This document shows, in pieces, positions 1 to 13,791 of a stretch of DNA of 64,000 nucleotides. The DNA is taken from NCBI GenBank assembly GCA_032191485.1, contig JAVDOI010000007.1, positions 6,644,392-6,708,391 on the forward strand, read 5' to 3'. This stretch comes from Leptoclinus maculatus (taxonomy: Eukaryota > Chordata > Actinopteri > Perciformes > Stichaeidae). The position numbers and the translations under genes are program-made. The notes below the pieces were generated by a model. The model was not told the DNA's origin. It was given only the letters and a program-made list of their open reading frames with translations, and did no database searches. Positions within the stretch are counted from its first letter, which is position 1; every line of letters begins with the position of its first letter.

Positions 1-312
1 CTTTAGGAATCAATAATTCAATAATTGTTCTGCCTTGCCTTCTGCCAATGTTGTCAGCTGTACCCTGAGACTTTACTGCAAATGACACACCTGAGCCAGC
101 TGGTACCACAGCCGGGTCTCACTCTTAACCACGTGTTACAATGCTATCCACGACCATTTCACAGCGTTAACCTCGTGCAGACCTCCTGCGTCAAGATATT
201 ACCCAAAAGGCGGGGGGGGGGGGTTCTGCTCAAGCGCCATGGGTGAGATCACCTTGCTGGTGTCCAGGTGTCAGGTAGTTGCTAAAATCCATGATCTTAA
301 ACCTGAAGCTCA

Positions 313-680
313 AGGGCAAGCATAGGAACTAGATGGTGACAATTTCTCCTCAGTGTCTAATGTGGTCCATTGACCAGGTAAGATTGTGGGCTGCGGTGTA
401 CAGATGGCACGGTGCCTTGTGCTTTTGCAGCGGAAATCCAGACATAATCTCCAGGCGACAAGATGTCAGGGAGAGTTGGCTGCCACGTCGCTGGATAGGT
501 GGGTAATGTAATGCGAAGGCGACGTCCCTTGAGACATTTTGCAGGGCTGTAGCTGTTACTCAGAGGTGTGACTATGTAGTCCAACAAGGGACTGTAGGAG
601 TCTCTAGTCTGTTACAACGAGTTCTTGACGGTGCGATACGCCTCTCCCTCACTCTGAGGGTATTTAGAACGAGCGGTTAC
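313..680 (-). pseudogene. Gypsy-type retrotransposon integrase C-terminal remnant
   Basis: On the minus strand, one frame reads SKYPQSEGEAYRTVKNSL, a stop, and then Leu-Asp-Tyr-Ile-Val-Thr-Pro-Leu-Ser-Asn-Ser-Tyr-Ser-Pro-Ala and Gly-Arg-Arg-Leu-Arg. After these come a Pro-Gly-Asp-Tyr-Val-Trp segment, Ser-Pro-Gln-Ser-Tyr-Leu-Val, a second stop and Leu-Arg-Arg-Asn. The order 'yPQSnGeAeR-v ... y-r-tPl-ngySPAelLmGRrlRt-lP ... ytPGD-V ... prSY-v-tp-g-lRRNR-hL' is the C-terminal part of gypsy-family integrases in fish. Two in-frame stops show that it is dead. LTRs, protease and reverse transcriptase were not found beside it. Confidence 0.75.
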
Positions 681-2404
681 ACAAGCAAGTCCCCGGTGAG
701 TAACAGATTAATGTGTTGAAATGCTTATTAAGAAAAACTGCACAACAGTATGTAATACTCGGGCTGCAACAACTCACAGACAGAATTTTGCAACTCTGGA
801 AACGTATCACAGCAGCAACTAATTCTTCCGTTGCAACAATCAAGAAGTAAACAGTAGAAGCTGCTACTTGCCAGATGATGTCGCACTGCAGCACATTTTG
901 ATTCCCTACTGTGCCAACGGACCGATTTTATTGAAATGAATGAGAGGGCTGCATTTATTCACGCATATTGGTCTGAACACGTCGTAAGCCAAAGTGCTGC
1001 ATGACCTGCTTTCAGTCAAGGAAATTCGATTTTCCCACGTGGGATTGCAGGATGATGTTTGTTGACGGTCAGTGTGAAAGAATCTCTATTAACAGATATC
1101 TGCATACTGTATGAATGCTGATCCTGTAGCTAGTGGGACAAGATTTAGGTAATGGTATTTGTGGTCACATTCGAGCAGGCTTTGGTTGCATGCAGGTAAA
1201 CAATCCGTGTGGATAGCAAAACAGGCGCAACTCATTGGCCTAAATGTAATCTCAGAATACAGATATATAATCGGTCCTAGACGTCGTCTCTTATCTCCGT
1301 TCTCTCGTCTCAAGTTGTTAAACGGACTGTTAACCGTGCTTAAAGAAGTCTTAACGTAACGAACGAAGTAGCTGACATGTATCTTCGTAACGAAGTCTTG
1401 GCCCAGATATCCGTTATCCGTATATCAGCTGGCTTCACTGGAACCCCCAAAAACATTGGCCGTTGCTGCCAGATGCTAAATCGTAGTCAGACCGATAGTC
1501 AATGTGTTCTGAGATTGATGTGATGATGAACCGGACCAGAAGAAAAGAGAAGAGAAGAAGAAGATGAAGAATGCACAGCTTGTAGTTTCCAGCATGTAGC
1601 CAGTGAGCAATCTTCTGCTCATGCACTTCCTTTCAACTGGTTTTCAAACAGCTTCAGGCGGTACAACGCCCACATTTCAGCCTAGCAAGGTGTTCTCTCT
1701 GGAGGTTTCCTGAGCTGTGTATTTTTAGAATTTTGTATTACTTTCTATTGGTTTGATCTTTTATTTGCCATGGCAACCAATAAAAAGTTGTTTGTGTTGC
1801 AGCAATTCTCTGCCGTAAGAAGCTGTGTTTGTTTTCAGTGGTGGTGTTTCTGTTATTTCTCAGCTCGAGAGGTATCAGATTGTATTTCACGGGTCTCTGC
1901 AGAGCCAGCATTGTCTCTCTACAGCAGGTCTAAGATAACAGAGGTTTGATGTGTTGGGAAGCACAAGTGCAGCTCCACGGCTGGCCCGCTACCTCTGAAA
2001 ACCCCCACAACCCTGCCTCAGCTTCACACATCAACCAATTAAAATGGTATCCTAGCAACCCCAGTCAATATGTCTCTAAGCAACACCATTTTAGCAGTAT
2101 GCAGGAAATGATATCTGAGCGGCAGACCTCTCACACTGAGAGAGATATTGCTTTTAAATGGCTCTTCTCTCTTCCCCCTGTCCTGGTATCCCTCAGTAAC
2201 CACAAACTCTCTTATAGTCTCATAGCTTTGTTAAGTCAGTGTGTGTGCGCACACTCACACACAGACACACACACACGCCTGTTTCTCCTGATATTATTCT
2301 CGTCTGCCCCTAACCTTTTACTGTGCTATCCTAGCCTCTTAGATGAAGACATCGCAGCTGCAACACTCACTGACCATAGAGAGTTCAGCCACGTGTGTAC
2401 ACTG

Positions 2405-2406
<2 letters not shown>

Positions 2407-2446
<40 letters not shown>
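2407..2446. repeat. (TG)n microsatellite
   Basis: About 20 TG units, followed by GAGTGAGTGAGAGAG sequence. It lies in the presumed necab2 intron 5. Confidence 0.95.
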
Positions 2447-2448
<2 letters not shown>

Positions 2449-3899
2449 TGAGTGAGAGAGAGAGTGACCACCCGCTGGCCCTCCTCTGGAGAAATCTACC
2501 AGTCCATTAGCAGGACACTAACCTGCATGGACACACACACACTCTGCACTATCTATTTTTGCTTGGATTTTGTAACCACTGTTTGTAGCTGTAGCTCCTT
2601 AAGCTAGATAGCATACAGGACTTTCTTATAGGACTTGAATACAGTACTATACTATACCGTTGTTTTATGCAAGTAAGTCGAGAAATAACTACAGATTAAG
2701 CACTCCAAGTAAACAATAATTTGTCAGATACCGGTTCTGAAGAGGTGTAATGAGAGTTGCAACTGTGAACTAGATCTGATCCAGCATTGAATTAAAAGCC
2801 GCTGGATGCTATCAGAGAGTAGGCTAATGTTAGCAGCTCTGTCCTGCTTTTTGGATTTTGGAAGTTTATACTCCAGCAACCCAAGTCCGTACCAAAGATG
2901 GCGTTTGGTGTGTCAAATTAGTCGGTTAGACATCATTCCAAAAACCCTTAGGTACAAGAATGTAAGCTACGCAGCGTTTTCAACCAATTCATTGAGCTAA
3001 CGTTTTGCCTAGTTAGCTTGCTAGCAACAGCTGATGAAATCTGCCAGCTAGAGTTAAAATCCATTATCAAGAAACCAATCAAGGAGTCTGCCGCCGTTAT
3101 CATCATGAACTGTGTTCGGAGGTCCTCCGTTTGGTTGCGGATGAAAGGATTCAGCGAGTGTCACGTTAAAGTTGATGTCACGACAACGACTGAGAATCTC
3201 GCAGACACTGAGGGGGTACTATCGCAGTAGAAAAGGAATAGAGAAAAGCACTTGGTATCAAAAAGTGACTCGAGTCGAGCGGAGCGGAGCAGTACCATGC
3301 AGCGGAAACGGGGCTCATATGAGCCAAGTAAAGAAGGAAGGACAGGAATAGCAACAGTAACTTCATATGGGATATTTGTGTTTGTAGTCAGGATTGAACA
3401 CAGCTATAAAAAAGAAATGGATAATACATTACCACATTTATTGGACAGATTTAAGTGGTGGAACTGACATTTGGAAGTGTGTAAGTGGTTAAAAGCAGGC
3501 AGAGCGCCTGAGTTTGTTTCTCAACAGAAGGCGAGCCCACTAACCGGCATCAGAAACATACTCTCTCTTCAGATCTCATGCCAGCCTCATCGGCCTGAAG
3601 AGAGATGAGAATGGAGGGAGAGGCAAGGAGGATGATGGGGCTGGGAGGCGGAGGGAAACAGTAGCAGGGAGACAAGGTGCTCGAGGAAGGAGAGATAAGA
3701 GGGGAGAGGAAGGAGACAGGAAAAACTGCAAGTTCAGAGAGGGAAAAAATAAAGGAAGAGAGAACGTACTGTACATCGTGTTGAGCTTTCTGTTTCGTTG
3801 TGTGTTTTACTTTCTCCGTCCCTCAACTCTATATTAAATCCCTAAGTGGAGTTCCTCTCTATGCTCTCCTTTCACCCAATTACCCATCCAGCTCTATCT

Positions 3900-4066
<167 letters not shown>

Positions 4067-5709
4067 CTCTCTGCATTATTCATGCTTTGGGTGTAACCTC
4101 ATCAGTCAACACACACCCAGTTGACAACACAACACACACTCTGCCAGTTCTCTTTCTCTCACACCGTCACATACACACTCGCGCACAAATTATTCATGTC
4201 AACCATCATTAACAGTTGTGGGAGACACCGAGGATGCAGTCAGTCGCATACATGGTGGAGCGGAAGCTCACAATGTCCACCTGTGCCGTGAACAGAACGT
4301 CTTGCAGGTGAACAGGGGACAGACAGGTGTTTATACGACACACTCTTGTAGCTGGTATTCTGAGAGGAGCTGACTGGAAACACTCTGCAATGCTAATGTA
4401 GGACGGATAGAGAGAAGGGAAGGGTTGTACTGTTAAAGTACCGTACAGGCTGGTTTCACAGCAGTTTAACTGATGGAGATAAAAGTGATTATTGTAACTT
4501 CTGACCTGGAAAGGTCTGCAGGTTCAAAACTGACTTCTAATCAAAAATAATATAAAAACCAACCTCTGCAACTCTGAATAACTTGCGTAAATTGGTTTCA
4601 GGTACGTCAGTCCAAAGTCCAATGACATTGTGTTGTAACAGTACAGTGTAATCTGTAGATTAGATAACTATTTTGAAATTAGACTTGTAGGAATGTCCTG
4701 AACTGACATGAGAGAATGTGCAGGGAGCAGAGACGGACGAAGCTGAACATCTGTGCTGCTCGATGGAGACACGTTGGGATGGATGAGATTTATACACAGA
4801 CAGAGTCTCACAGTAGCTTAAAGGTGCTAACTTCTCAATTCAGAGTACTACTAACTAAGAGTTGCTCGGTCTCTCTTTCTTCTACTTTGTGATGTTGTCT
4901 TCACGATCAGCAATCTCCACCAGCATCAGAAGACTTCTGGGAAAGCCCAAGCTGACCAATCACAATTCTTGTGGTCTCCATGTGGTGTCCGTAAAGCTGC
5001 CACAGCCCTGATGTGTAGTTACATTTTCAGACGATACATGTCAGCTCCAGCAGCTACGCCACGGCCCCTTAACCCACAATTATAAATCCCTCTTAATGGC
5101 AGAGCCAGTGTAAGTGGTAGCTCAGTCATACACAAGTGAAAAAAGAAAAGAAAAAAGAGATAAACTAAGCTGGACTGAAGTGAAATGTTTTAGCAAAGTA
5201 ATGTACCACTCAGCGACTGGATGATGAAATGAAACCATGTAATCAGTAATCAGTTTCACTGACTGAGCTGCTTAACTTCCTCCTCATCCAGACAGTGATG
5301 GCATAAGAAAAATGTGGAGCTGTGTTTTCTGACCTCCCTCACCCCTTTCTGTCAGACCTCTTGCCTTATCTCAAACTCCTGCTCTATTACATCAACTCTC
5401 CTAATGCTTCCTGTTTGCTCCTGCACTCGTATAATGTCTGCTTCCTTCTCTTGGTATTTTCCTGTCTGTTCTTTCTCTCTCCAACTCTTCCTGCACTTGC
5501 CATATCCTCACCCTGACTTCTCCTCGTCATCAAATCCCCCACCTTCCTCCCCTCCTTAATCCCAGTCTAACTTTGCCTCTAACATGCTTCGGCCGCAGCA
5601 TCCTGCTTCTTTGGTTACGGTAACCCGGTCGCCAGTTTCCAGAGGATGAGGGATGCACTTGCTTTCAGGCTTGACACCACTTAGTGGGACATGTGTACAT
5701 AACATATAG

Positions 5710-5710
<1 letters not shown>

Positions 5711-5742
<32 letters not shown>
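5711..5742. repeat. (TG)n microsatellite
   Basis: A pure TG run of about 16 units. Confidence 0.93.
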
Positions 5743-6536
5743 TCTGGGCTACTGTGATTGCAGGAATGCCCCAGACTGAACTCGCTGAACCAGGTGTCTA
5801 ACTACACACACGCCTCACAGAAACACACACACTCAGGAGTACACACTGCTGCCAGTGCACTGCAAGAAAATCTCCTTGGGACATTCAGCAATTTGTAATC
5901 ATTAAACCTGCCACGTACCTAATCTGCGAAGTGCCCTCACATTCTGGAGCAAATTATCTAGTCGTCGTTTTGCGGTGAAATCATGCAATAAGTCCACAAA
6001 TTACTTTTAACCTGAGCTATAGATCTTGAGCAATATGAATAAATAAATGGTTTTTTTTCTCTCTTTTGGCCTCAGCACACATCTAAATCATTTCTTTCTT
6101 TCTCATAATCCCTTTTATCAGTCGAGGGGCTCTACACATTAGGGGTGTGGGAATCAATCTAGCTCTCACACGGATACACTCCACCACTGCATTTCCAACA
6201 TACTGTACCTTTGCACAATCTTCATATGAAACGCCATTAAACCCTAATGAATGAGTAATGAATGAGTAATGAATGCTCGACACAGAATCGTACCATACCA
6301 ACCGACCGGGCCAGTTGAGATGTTTTACACACTGGCTTATGTTTCATCCTTTTATTCATCATCACTCCCTGACAACCTCTTGCCACGCCCCCTTTGCCTC
6401 GCCCACTCTCCCCCTTCTCATCTTCACTTCCTCTTCCTTCCCTTTCTTCTACTTCCCAATCTCCCCCATCAATCTTCGTCCAACCCTCGCTCTCCTCATC
6501 TCGCTCGCATGTTATTGTGCTACGGAACCAAAATCG

Positions 6537-6559
6537 CCCCCCCCCCCCCCCCCCCCCCC
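6537..6559. repeat. poly(C) tract
   Basis: 23 consecutive C. Such runs are G-quadruplex or i-motif prone, and their length is error-prone in assemblies. Confidence 0.9.
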
Positions 6560-6849
6560 GCGATCCAATTCACCTTAATCTCCATGAAGAAAGGAGAGGG
6601 CGAAGGGGACGAGGTGGGGGAGGTGGCGGCGACGGCTTGGGGGTGGTGAAGACAATGGAGCGGAGATGAAAGAGGAGAAGATGACAGAAAGGAGAGGCGA
6701 GAGGAAAAGGAGATGGGTAGGAGGAGTTGGATGAGAAGCAGCTAAAGTGCTCATGGAGGGTCACTCACCGGCGCGAAACAATTTGCTGCACAGATTTTGG
6801 GAAAAAAGACAGCTTAACAAGATTTTAGTCTGAGAGAGAAACTGGGCGA

Positions 6850-6882
6850 GTGTGTGTGTGTGTGTGTGTGTGCGTGTGTGTG
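6850..6882. repeat. (TG)n microsatellite, interrupted
   Basis: A TG run with a single CG interruption. Confidence 0.9.
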
Positions 6883-7052
6883 CTTGTTGAATTGTCAATG
6901 AGTGTGTCGGCTCGCTCGGTGACAGCCTGAAAAATAAAGTGCTAATGAGAGTGGCTCATTAAACAGAGCATTCATACACAAAAGACAGGAGATTTACTGA
7001 ATCCTCTCTCTTCTCTTTTTGTCGCCTGCTTCAGCTCTCATCACCAGCAAAT

Positions 7053-7056
<4 letters not shown>

Positions 7057-7088
<32 letters not shown>
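7057..7088. repeat. (CA)n microsatellite
   Basis: About 16 CA units, followed by short CA stretches. Confidence 0.9.
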
Positions 7089-7090
<2 letters not shown>

Positions 7091-10000
7091 CTCGCACACA
7101 CACAGTCCTCACAGGAGCTGACATTATTTATCTCCACCTGCTGGAGAGCTAATTAAAATAGTTTTCTGGAACCACTTCTGATCCTGATAGCGCCATAAAA
7201 GCTTTCACACACAGAAAAAAACGAGTTAGTTGAAACAACACTGAACTCGAAGCATTTCAACACGTTTGCTCCGTCCCTGTAGATTACATATTTGTTAACG
7301 TTGCATAAATCATGACATGCAGGAGGGATTTCTCAAAATCCCCCGTAGCCAAACAAACTTTCAGCCGTTCCATTCCCTGAAGTTTTCTCTTAAACTTTTC
7401 TTGGCGGCTCATAATTGTTGATTCCCGTCATCTTTGATCTGGTTTCACAAAATGAGGACTCGCTCTCGGAAAAGACTTGTTGTCAGAGGAACTGCGACAA
7501 AGTGCGAAACTGTCAGGAAGATGTCGGAGACGCCAAATGGAGCCAACAGTCAGTCCTGCGTGTGGCGGCGGATGACGACATGCGTGGGATCTGCTCGCAA
7601 AAATGGCTCGACATAGACTGACATCAACTCAACTGTCTCCAAGGCAACTGTCCCCAAAGTGTCCTGCCTCCTGTCATCATAGCAACCTGCAAGATCTCAT
7701 GAGCTGAACCGGGATGACCGAGTATACGGTTCAAACTTTGTTTCAGCGTGAAAATAAAAGAGTTGAGGAAGCTAGAGGCAACCAACTTCAACACAGTTCT
7801 AAGTTTCTTTGCCTGTTTTTGTCCAACTTAAGAGTTTTTGCTTCCGTTGACTTACTTTAAGTTGCAGTAACTTATAATTGTACATGGTCAATAACTTCAA
7901 TTTGATGAGTTAATTGAGCCAGTGCACATATTATTTCACTTCACGTAAGTGCAGAAAGGCAAAGTGGAAAAGGGCTGGCTGAAGTGGAACATTAATTGTA
8001 GCGTGTGGTGATTAATAAGTACACTCTCAGCCGGTCTCATCGTTCACCTCGTCGCTCTGAAACAGCTGAGCCAATCACAGGCAAGCATGACAGCAATATC
8101 TCAAAAAATGGAACGATGCTACTTCAGGAAATCGCTGTTTTCTGGATGACACGACGCGATCACACAGCACCACAAATATGCAGCCACAGGCAGAGGAAGT
8201 TTCCGTAACAGTTAAGTAGTGCAACGACGAAACAAACAAACAATAAATACAAAATGTTAATGTGATTGCATCATTCCGACGCTGTTTCAGTCCTAATTCT
8301 ACTGTATCTCACACTGTAAACGATCACATCATACCGTGGTTGATGTGACACGACGTTGACGTGTTCGTACTGTGATGGCCGCACCTGCTGCTGTAAATGT
8401 CAGTAACCCTCCTGCACACATCTTGGTTTTCTTTATAGTAATTCATTTTCTGGTCATTCAGTTTGTAGACATTTGGCACATTACACGTACATTGCACGTA
8501 CATCCAAAAACAGATAAACGATGACACATCTGCTTTTGGGCCATATTTAAACGATTTATAGCTCGAGGTCTGAAGTGCATGACGCGAGTGCATTTAGGGC
8601 GTGACCAACTCTACTTTTGAGAGTTAAACGGCGCATAATCTGGGTGCAAAGTACCAAGGGGCAAAGCAAGGGGCAACAGGGTTGTATAGCCTCTTACTTT
8701 ATCATAGGTGTGTTTGTTGTTTGTGCCTGCACCTGGTGCATTGCTATTTAAGCGGTTTTCTGCAGCAAATATATTGTTTTTGAAAGGCTAAATGCCAACA
8801 AATGGATTGAAAGAGAATATTCAATTAGAAAAAAACATGTTTTGATTACGAAATAATTATGTCTATCTTTTTTTTCAGTACATTTTGACTTAGAGTTATT
8901 GGAAATCTTTGGATAACACGAGTCACAAACAATCCTATGCAGTCACCACTGGAATCTAATTCTACAAATAATATTGATAAAGCCTTATCTTTATCTGCTT
9001 ATGTGCAGAAATAGTTGATTTCGAATAAAAATGTCAACGTTATGAATGAAGCTTTGTAGCTTCCAACTATTCTGTACCGCCCTACAATGATTTTACATTG
9101 ATGAGTTTCACATTGTGCTCACTGATTTGGAGGGCTCTGTTTACTGTTTGTCGCTGTCCATAGCCGGGGGGGACGGGGGGGTGCTGAATCCGGAGGCTGC
9201 TGGAGAGGTGGTGAGTAATGCACAGAGATTTCAGCCTCAAAACGCCGCTGTTTAGGGGGAGTGAGCCCGTCCACACGACGTTGGTTCCTCACAATACCAC
9301 AATGCATTTTAAGAAGAAAGCATGCAGCTGACAAACCTATCTTATTACGGCAGCGAAAATAAAAGCGTTCTGGTATGAAATACGAGGAGGACTCCAGAAC
9401 ACACATTTGCAGAGCTTTAAGACTTTACAATGAATGACGGCTAAAGACTCAGTGTTTTCAGGGCTCTTTCACTTCGGTTGAATCTAGAGAACTGACCTTT
9501 TTCAAATGTCAGTTTACGAGCATACACAACACCAGGAGCCTGGAGATGGCTCACATAAATGAAATCCATCCATTGTTACAGTTATTGATTACTCATGCAT
9601 TTACTGCTGTGACCGGTTAAAATGGCTGCTGTGAAAAAGGGCCCATTGTGGGATTTATTGACACAACTTAATTGTTTTTCTTTTCAAATTGTAATCCTTG
9701 TTTACGGCAAAGAATAAAAGCAATTCCCTTTTTTTGTCGACAATTTAGAATTTAGGTTTAAATCTGGCCCCCGAAAACAAGTGACATATTTGATCGTTTA
9801 TTGTAACAATTTTGCACCGTGAATAAGTCAATCAGAACGCAATAGCACAGGTAACAGACAGAAAGCAGATCGTACTGTTTATCCATCTCTAAAGCTGTTG
9901 CAGTAATCCTACCATCTAAAGATAATTATGCCTTTGAAATATCTCCTAGCTTACTGTGTTTATTAGCGGGATCGTTACAATGAACGCCTGGGCTGATCTG

Positions 10001-10533
10001 ATGTGAGGTCAGAGGTGATTTGAGTTTATTAATCCCCACTAATTACTTTATGAACAGCTCATTTGCTGAACCTCATGAGCCTCTTAAGACGGGCAGCTGA
10101 CGACTGCGTGCACTAATTGATACCTTGACAGTCAAAATGATAAATACAGCATGAATTGAATGGAAATATCGCATTTACATGAATTATTAGTGTGATAGTT
10201 GTCCCTCTGGGAGCTCAGAAAGAGATTATCAGCATTGCTCTGGTTTCTAGCAGCATGGATTACAGTTGTATATAGAAAACTTTTTCTTAAGGGATAAATT
10301 CATGCAATGTATATTCTCTATTATAGCCTATAGATTATAGAGGTATTGCACTCAATACTGTAATATGTTTGAATCCAGGAGCAGTGTGTAATTGTATAAA
10401 TCCTGTCAAGGATTTGGCAAGGCTTCCGCACCATGACGGAGCCAATACTGCTGGGGTATAAATTTCATTTTTAATAATCTGGAGACCCATTTTATGCTTG
10501 CCCTTGGCTTCCAGCCAAGTGCTTTAAAGAAGA

Positions 10534-10536
10534 ACC

Positions 10537-10573
<37 letters not shown>
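10534..10573. repeat. (CA)n microsatellite
   Basis: About 18 CA units after a short CCCAC run. Confidence 0.9.
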
Positions 10574-10575
<2 letters not shown>

Positions 10576-11753
10576 TTGTGCAGTGCTGTAGTTAACAGAG
10601 TACAAAGTCTGCCCACCTATTCCACTCAGTCTTTCTCTCTTCATTGAGGTGAACGGGGAGCTAATCAATTCTCACTGGGTTCTGAAAGGCCAGGGCTCCG
10701 GCTACAGCCTTCTGCTCAAGCTAATATCACGCTCTGTCTTTTAGCTCCACCCACTCCGCCTCCTCTCATCTGCCTCAATTTTCTCCAGTTTTTACATGGA
10801 TGTTATTTTAAGACCTCTTTTTATTAATTTCTTTAAACAACAACCAATTTGATGCCTTGCTTCCACTGTTATATATATGTACAGTATATTGGTATTCTTA
10901 CTATAGTAAGAATATGTCGTCTACAATATGGGATTATTCCTCTCTTTTGAAAAGGGCAGAATGGGGGAGAGGAAAAAGAGACAGGCCAGAGGAGGATTGC
11001 AGTAGATGGGAGGCAGGGTGGGGAGGTGAATAATGAGACCAGCAGCACACTACAGAAAGGAGAGAGTTATAGGTAAAGACAAAGAAGAGTGCAGGAGGAA
11101 AAGATAAAGAAATGAGCACCAGTGGTGCTCCTATTTGAAGGTAAAGTTACATTGAAACATATGCAGCCTTTACTGTCAGCCCAGTGACTGAGGCTCTTAT
11201 CTCTACTTGTGGATTAGCACTCAGACCTTTGCTGAGGAGCAGATAAGCTCCAGTCTCTGAAGAGGCCCCCTTTGAATCAAGAATTGGCTTACCATGAAAC
11301 ACCAAGTCATATGCAAAGTGATTTTGAGTAAAAGGTTACATTTCACTGTTAATCTCCACCATTTGATTTTAAGTGGAAAAGTGCTTTTAAATTTTGGATG
11401 TTTTTAAAAAAACGTTTTTCACAGCTCAGCTACCAGCTCTGTGGGTTCTTGGGAACTTGAGTGTCCCCTATATTGTGATGGTAGCACTGTTTAGATGGTG
11501 TTGAAGTCTGATATCTTTTAAGAACTATATGAGATAACTTGTCCGACTGTCAGCAATCCTCGTTTTACACAGTGCCTAAGTGGTGTAACCACACGTGTTC
11601 TGACGCTGCGCCTGGGGGGCTAAAAGGCGCACTTAGTTTCCTCCGGACAGCTGGTTGTCCCTGTGGCTAAATGCGTAAGATGATATATGTATAGGTGTAA
11701 GTGAAGACATAAGTGATACAAGTTTCAGTGGCAACCTTACGTTAAAACAGCAT

Positions 11754-11774
11754 GGGGGGGGGGGGGGGGGGGGG
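11754..11774. repeat. poly(G) tract
   Basis: 21 consecutive G followed by TTGGTGGGTG. Confidence 0.9.
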
Positions 11775-13115
11775 TTGGTGGGTGCGTGTTGTATAAGGGA
11801 CCTATGAGACGATGAGATACAATCCAGGGAACTCAAGCAACGTGTTTAAAATCTTACCAGATACCAAAACTCTGCACAACGGCTTGCAATACTCACAGGA
11901 TTCTACATCACTGACAAACGTTTTATCTTTCAGTAGAAATTAGCGTGTTCACATTACAAAGCATTCTACCAGGAATGTGCGCTTGCATTTATTTGAATGA
12001 CGGACACAGAGCCTTGCTAGATGACATCACACGGGCATCCCCACTCACTGCGAGACTGGCTCCGTTGATAAGAATGAGTTAAAAGGTTGTTCCATGCAGA
12101 GCTACTGCAGATTTTCTACTTAGCGCATTCACAGCTCCAGTGGTGGGTGTCTGAGCCACGACTGCAGAGTAGGCTCGCCTCGGTAGTCGGTGTTAGCGGT
12201 GCTATATGGTGTTTGGGGTTAAACCGTTCACATTGCTGTGCTATAGAAAGAAACCCCATTCAGTTCATTTTCATGCATCAGTGAAATCTAAAACAAAAAT
12301 CTAATTTGTAAAATACTACGCGTGTTGTAAATACTTTGTCAGAATACTACAGGACTGGGCGGATTTGGTGTCAAAGCGTAAAAGCTAAAGCGCCTATTTG
12401 GCAATATATTTTAGATTTAAACCAAGCGCTAAGCATTTGTTTTGTTCAAAGTGTAAGCTATAGTGTTGAGTTGCCTCTTTGCAAAATGCTCTGAGGGAAT
12501 TTGGGTTTCCTCTGGTAAGCAGTGATGCAGTGCAGATGTCCATGGCTTTTATTGTGAAAGGTATGGAAGGATTGAAGCTGGAATGTAGTGCCGTTGACAT
12601 TGTGGGAGCAATAAAGAGTTTGCCATCTTGGTTCAGAATACAGCGCAGACTGCGATCTACAAATATTCCACAGATATCAAGCGTCATCAAGGAATATCTT
12701 TTCTTGTAAAATGTCTGGTGTATTAGGTAACAACCTGTGCTGTCACAAGTTCATTAACCAGTGGGACGATTTCCTCACCCTGGCCTCACCCTACCGAAGT
12801 GGTCACAATCACTATGACAAAAAAGCAGAGGGGGAGACAAAAGAGTGAACATAAGAGGAACACATAGAGGCAGAGGAAACCCTACGAAGCACAGAGGAGA
12901 AGAACATCTAAAAGTAAAATGTTTTCACAATGACTGAAAGCTCTGAACTCTTTTTGAAACAAAGACAAAACCTCGATCAATATTTGACTCGTCAGCAGTG
13001 TCTGTGCTTCAGTTTGGCTTTTTGACTCTTTGAGCTGGTCCACCCCCTACACAGCACTGTTGGAGCTCCTCCATACTGCCCGCAACAGACAATGATATCA
13101 CAGCATTAAACAATA

Positions 13116-13123
13116 GTGTGTGA

Positions 13124-13169
<46 letters not shown>

Positions 13170-13205
13170 GTGTGTGTGCGTGTGTGCGTGTGTGTGTGTG
13201 TGTGT
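13116..13205. repeat. (TG)n compound microsatellite
   Basis: TG units interrupted by GAG, AGG and CG steps; the longest pure run is near 13,128-13,166. Confidence 0.92.
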
Positions 13206-13334
13206 TACAGGGAAAAGGACAGTATGAATGCGAGTGAGAAGAAGAGAGTGATTCAGATACAGGAATATAACAAGAGAGACTCTCGACAGATTGATTGAAC
13301 AATGACTGATCATTAGAGAGACCCTAGCCTGAGG

Positions 13335-13335
<1 letters not shown>

Positions 13336-13375
<40 letters not shown>

Positions 13376-13460
13376 GCTGAATGGCCTGCAGCTGAAAGAG
13401 AGATAAAGAGAAAGCTGGTGGATAGAGATATAGAGACACACAGAGCAGAGTCAGAGTGCG

Positions 13461-13502
<42 letters not shown>
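13336..13502. repeat. Facing (GT)n and (CA)n tracts
   Basis: A (GT)18 run at 13,336-13,372 is followed about 90 bp later by a (CA)20 run at 13,463-13,502. The two are complementary and could pair as a hairpin in single-stranded DNA or RNA. Confidence 0.88.
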
Positions 13503-13504
<2 letters not shown>

Positions 13505-13641
13505 AAGCAGAACTGTAACATGGACATGGATATGGGAGAGTGGCTGTGGACCAGCTATATATAGCCAATGGGGAAAACTAGGATAACACATAAGTATTCT
13601 CTAGCTGTCTGCCATGCACACACATGCACGCACATGCACGC

Positions 13642-13791
<150 letters not shown>

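Noticed and set aside
7415..7621. Short overlapping frames rich in Cys and Arg
   Set aside because: No splice context and no family similarity; likely chance in a GC-richer patch.
12394..12709. Opposed open frames of 76 and 98 codons as a possible transposase remnant
   Set aside because: No DDE, Myb or zinc-finger pattern could be identified in either strand; left unannotated.
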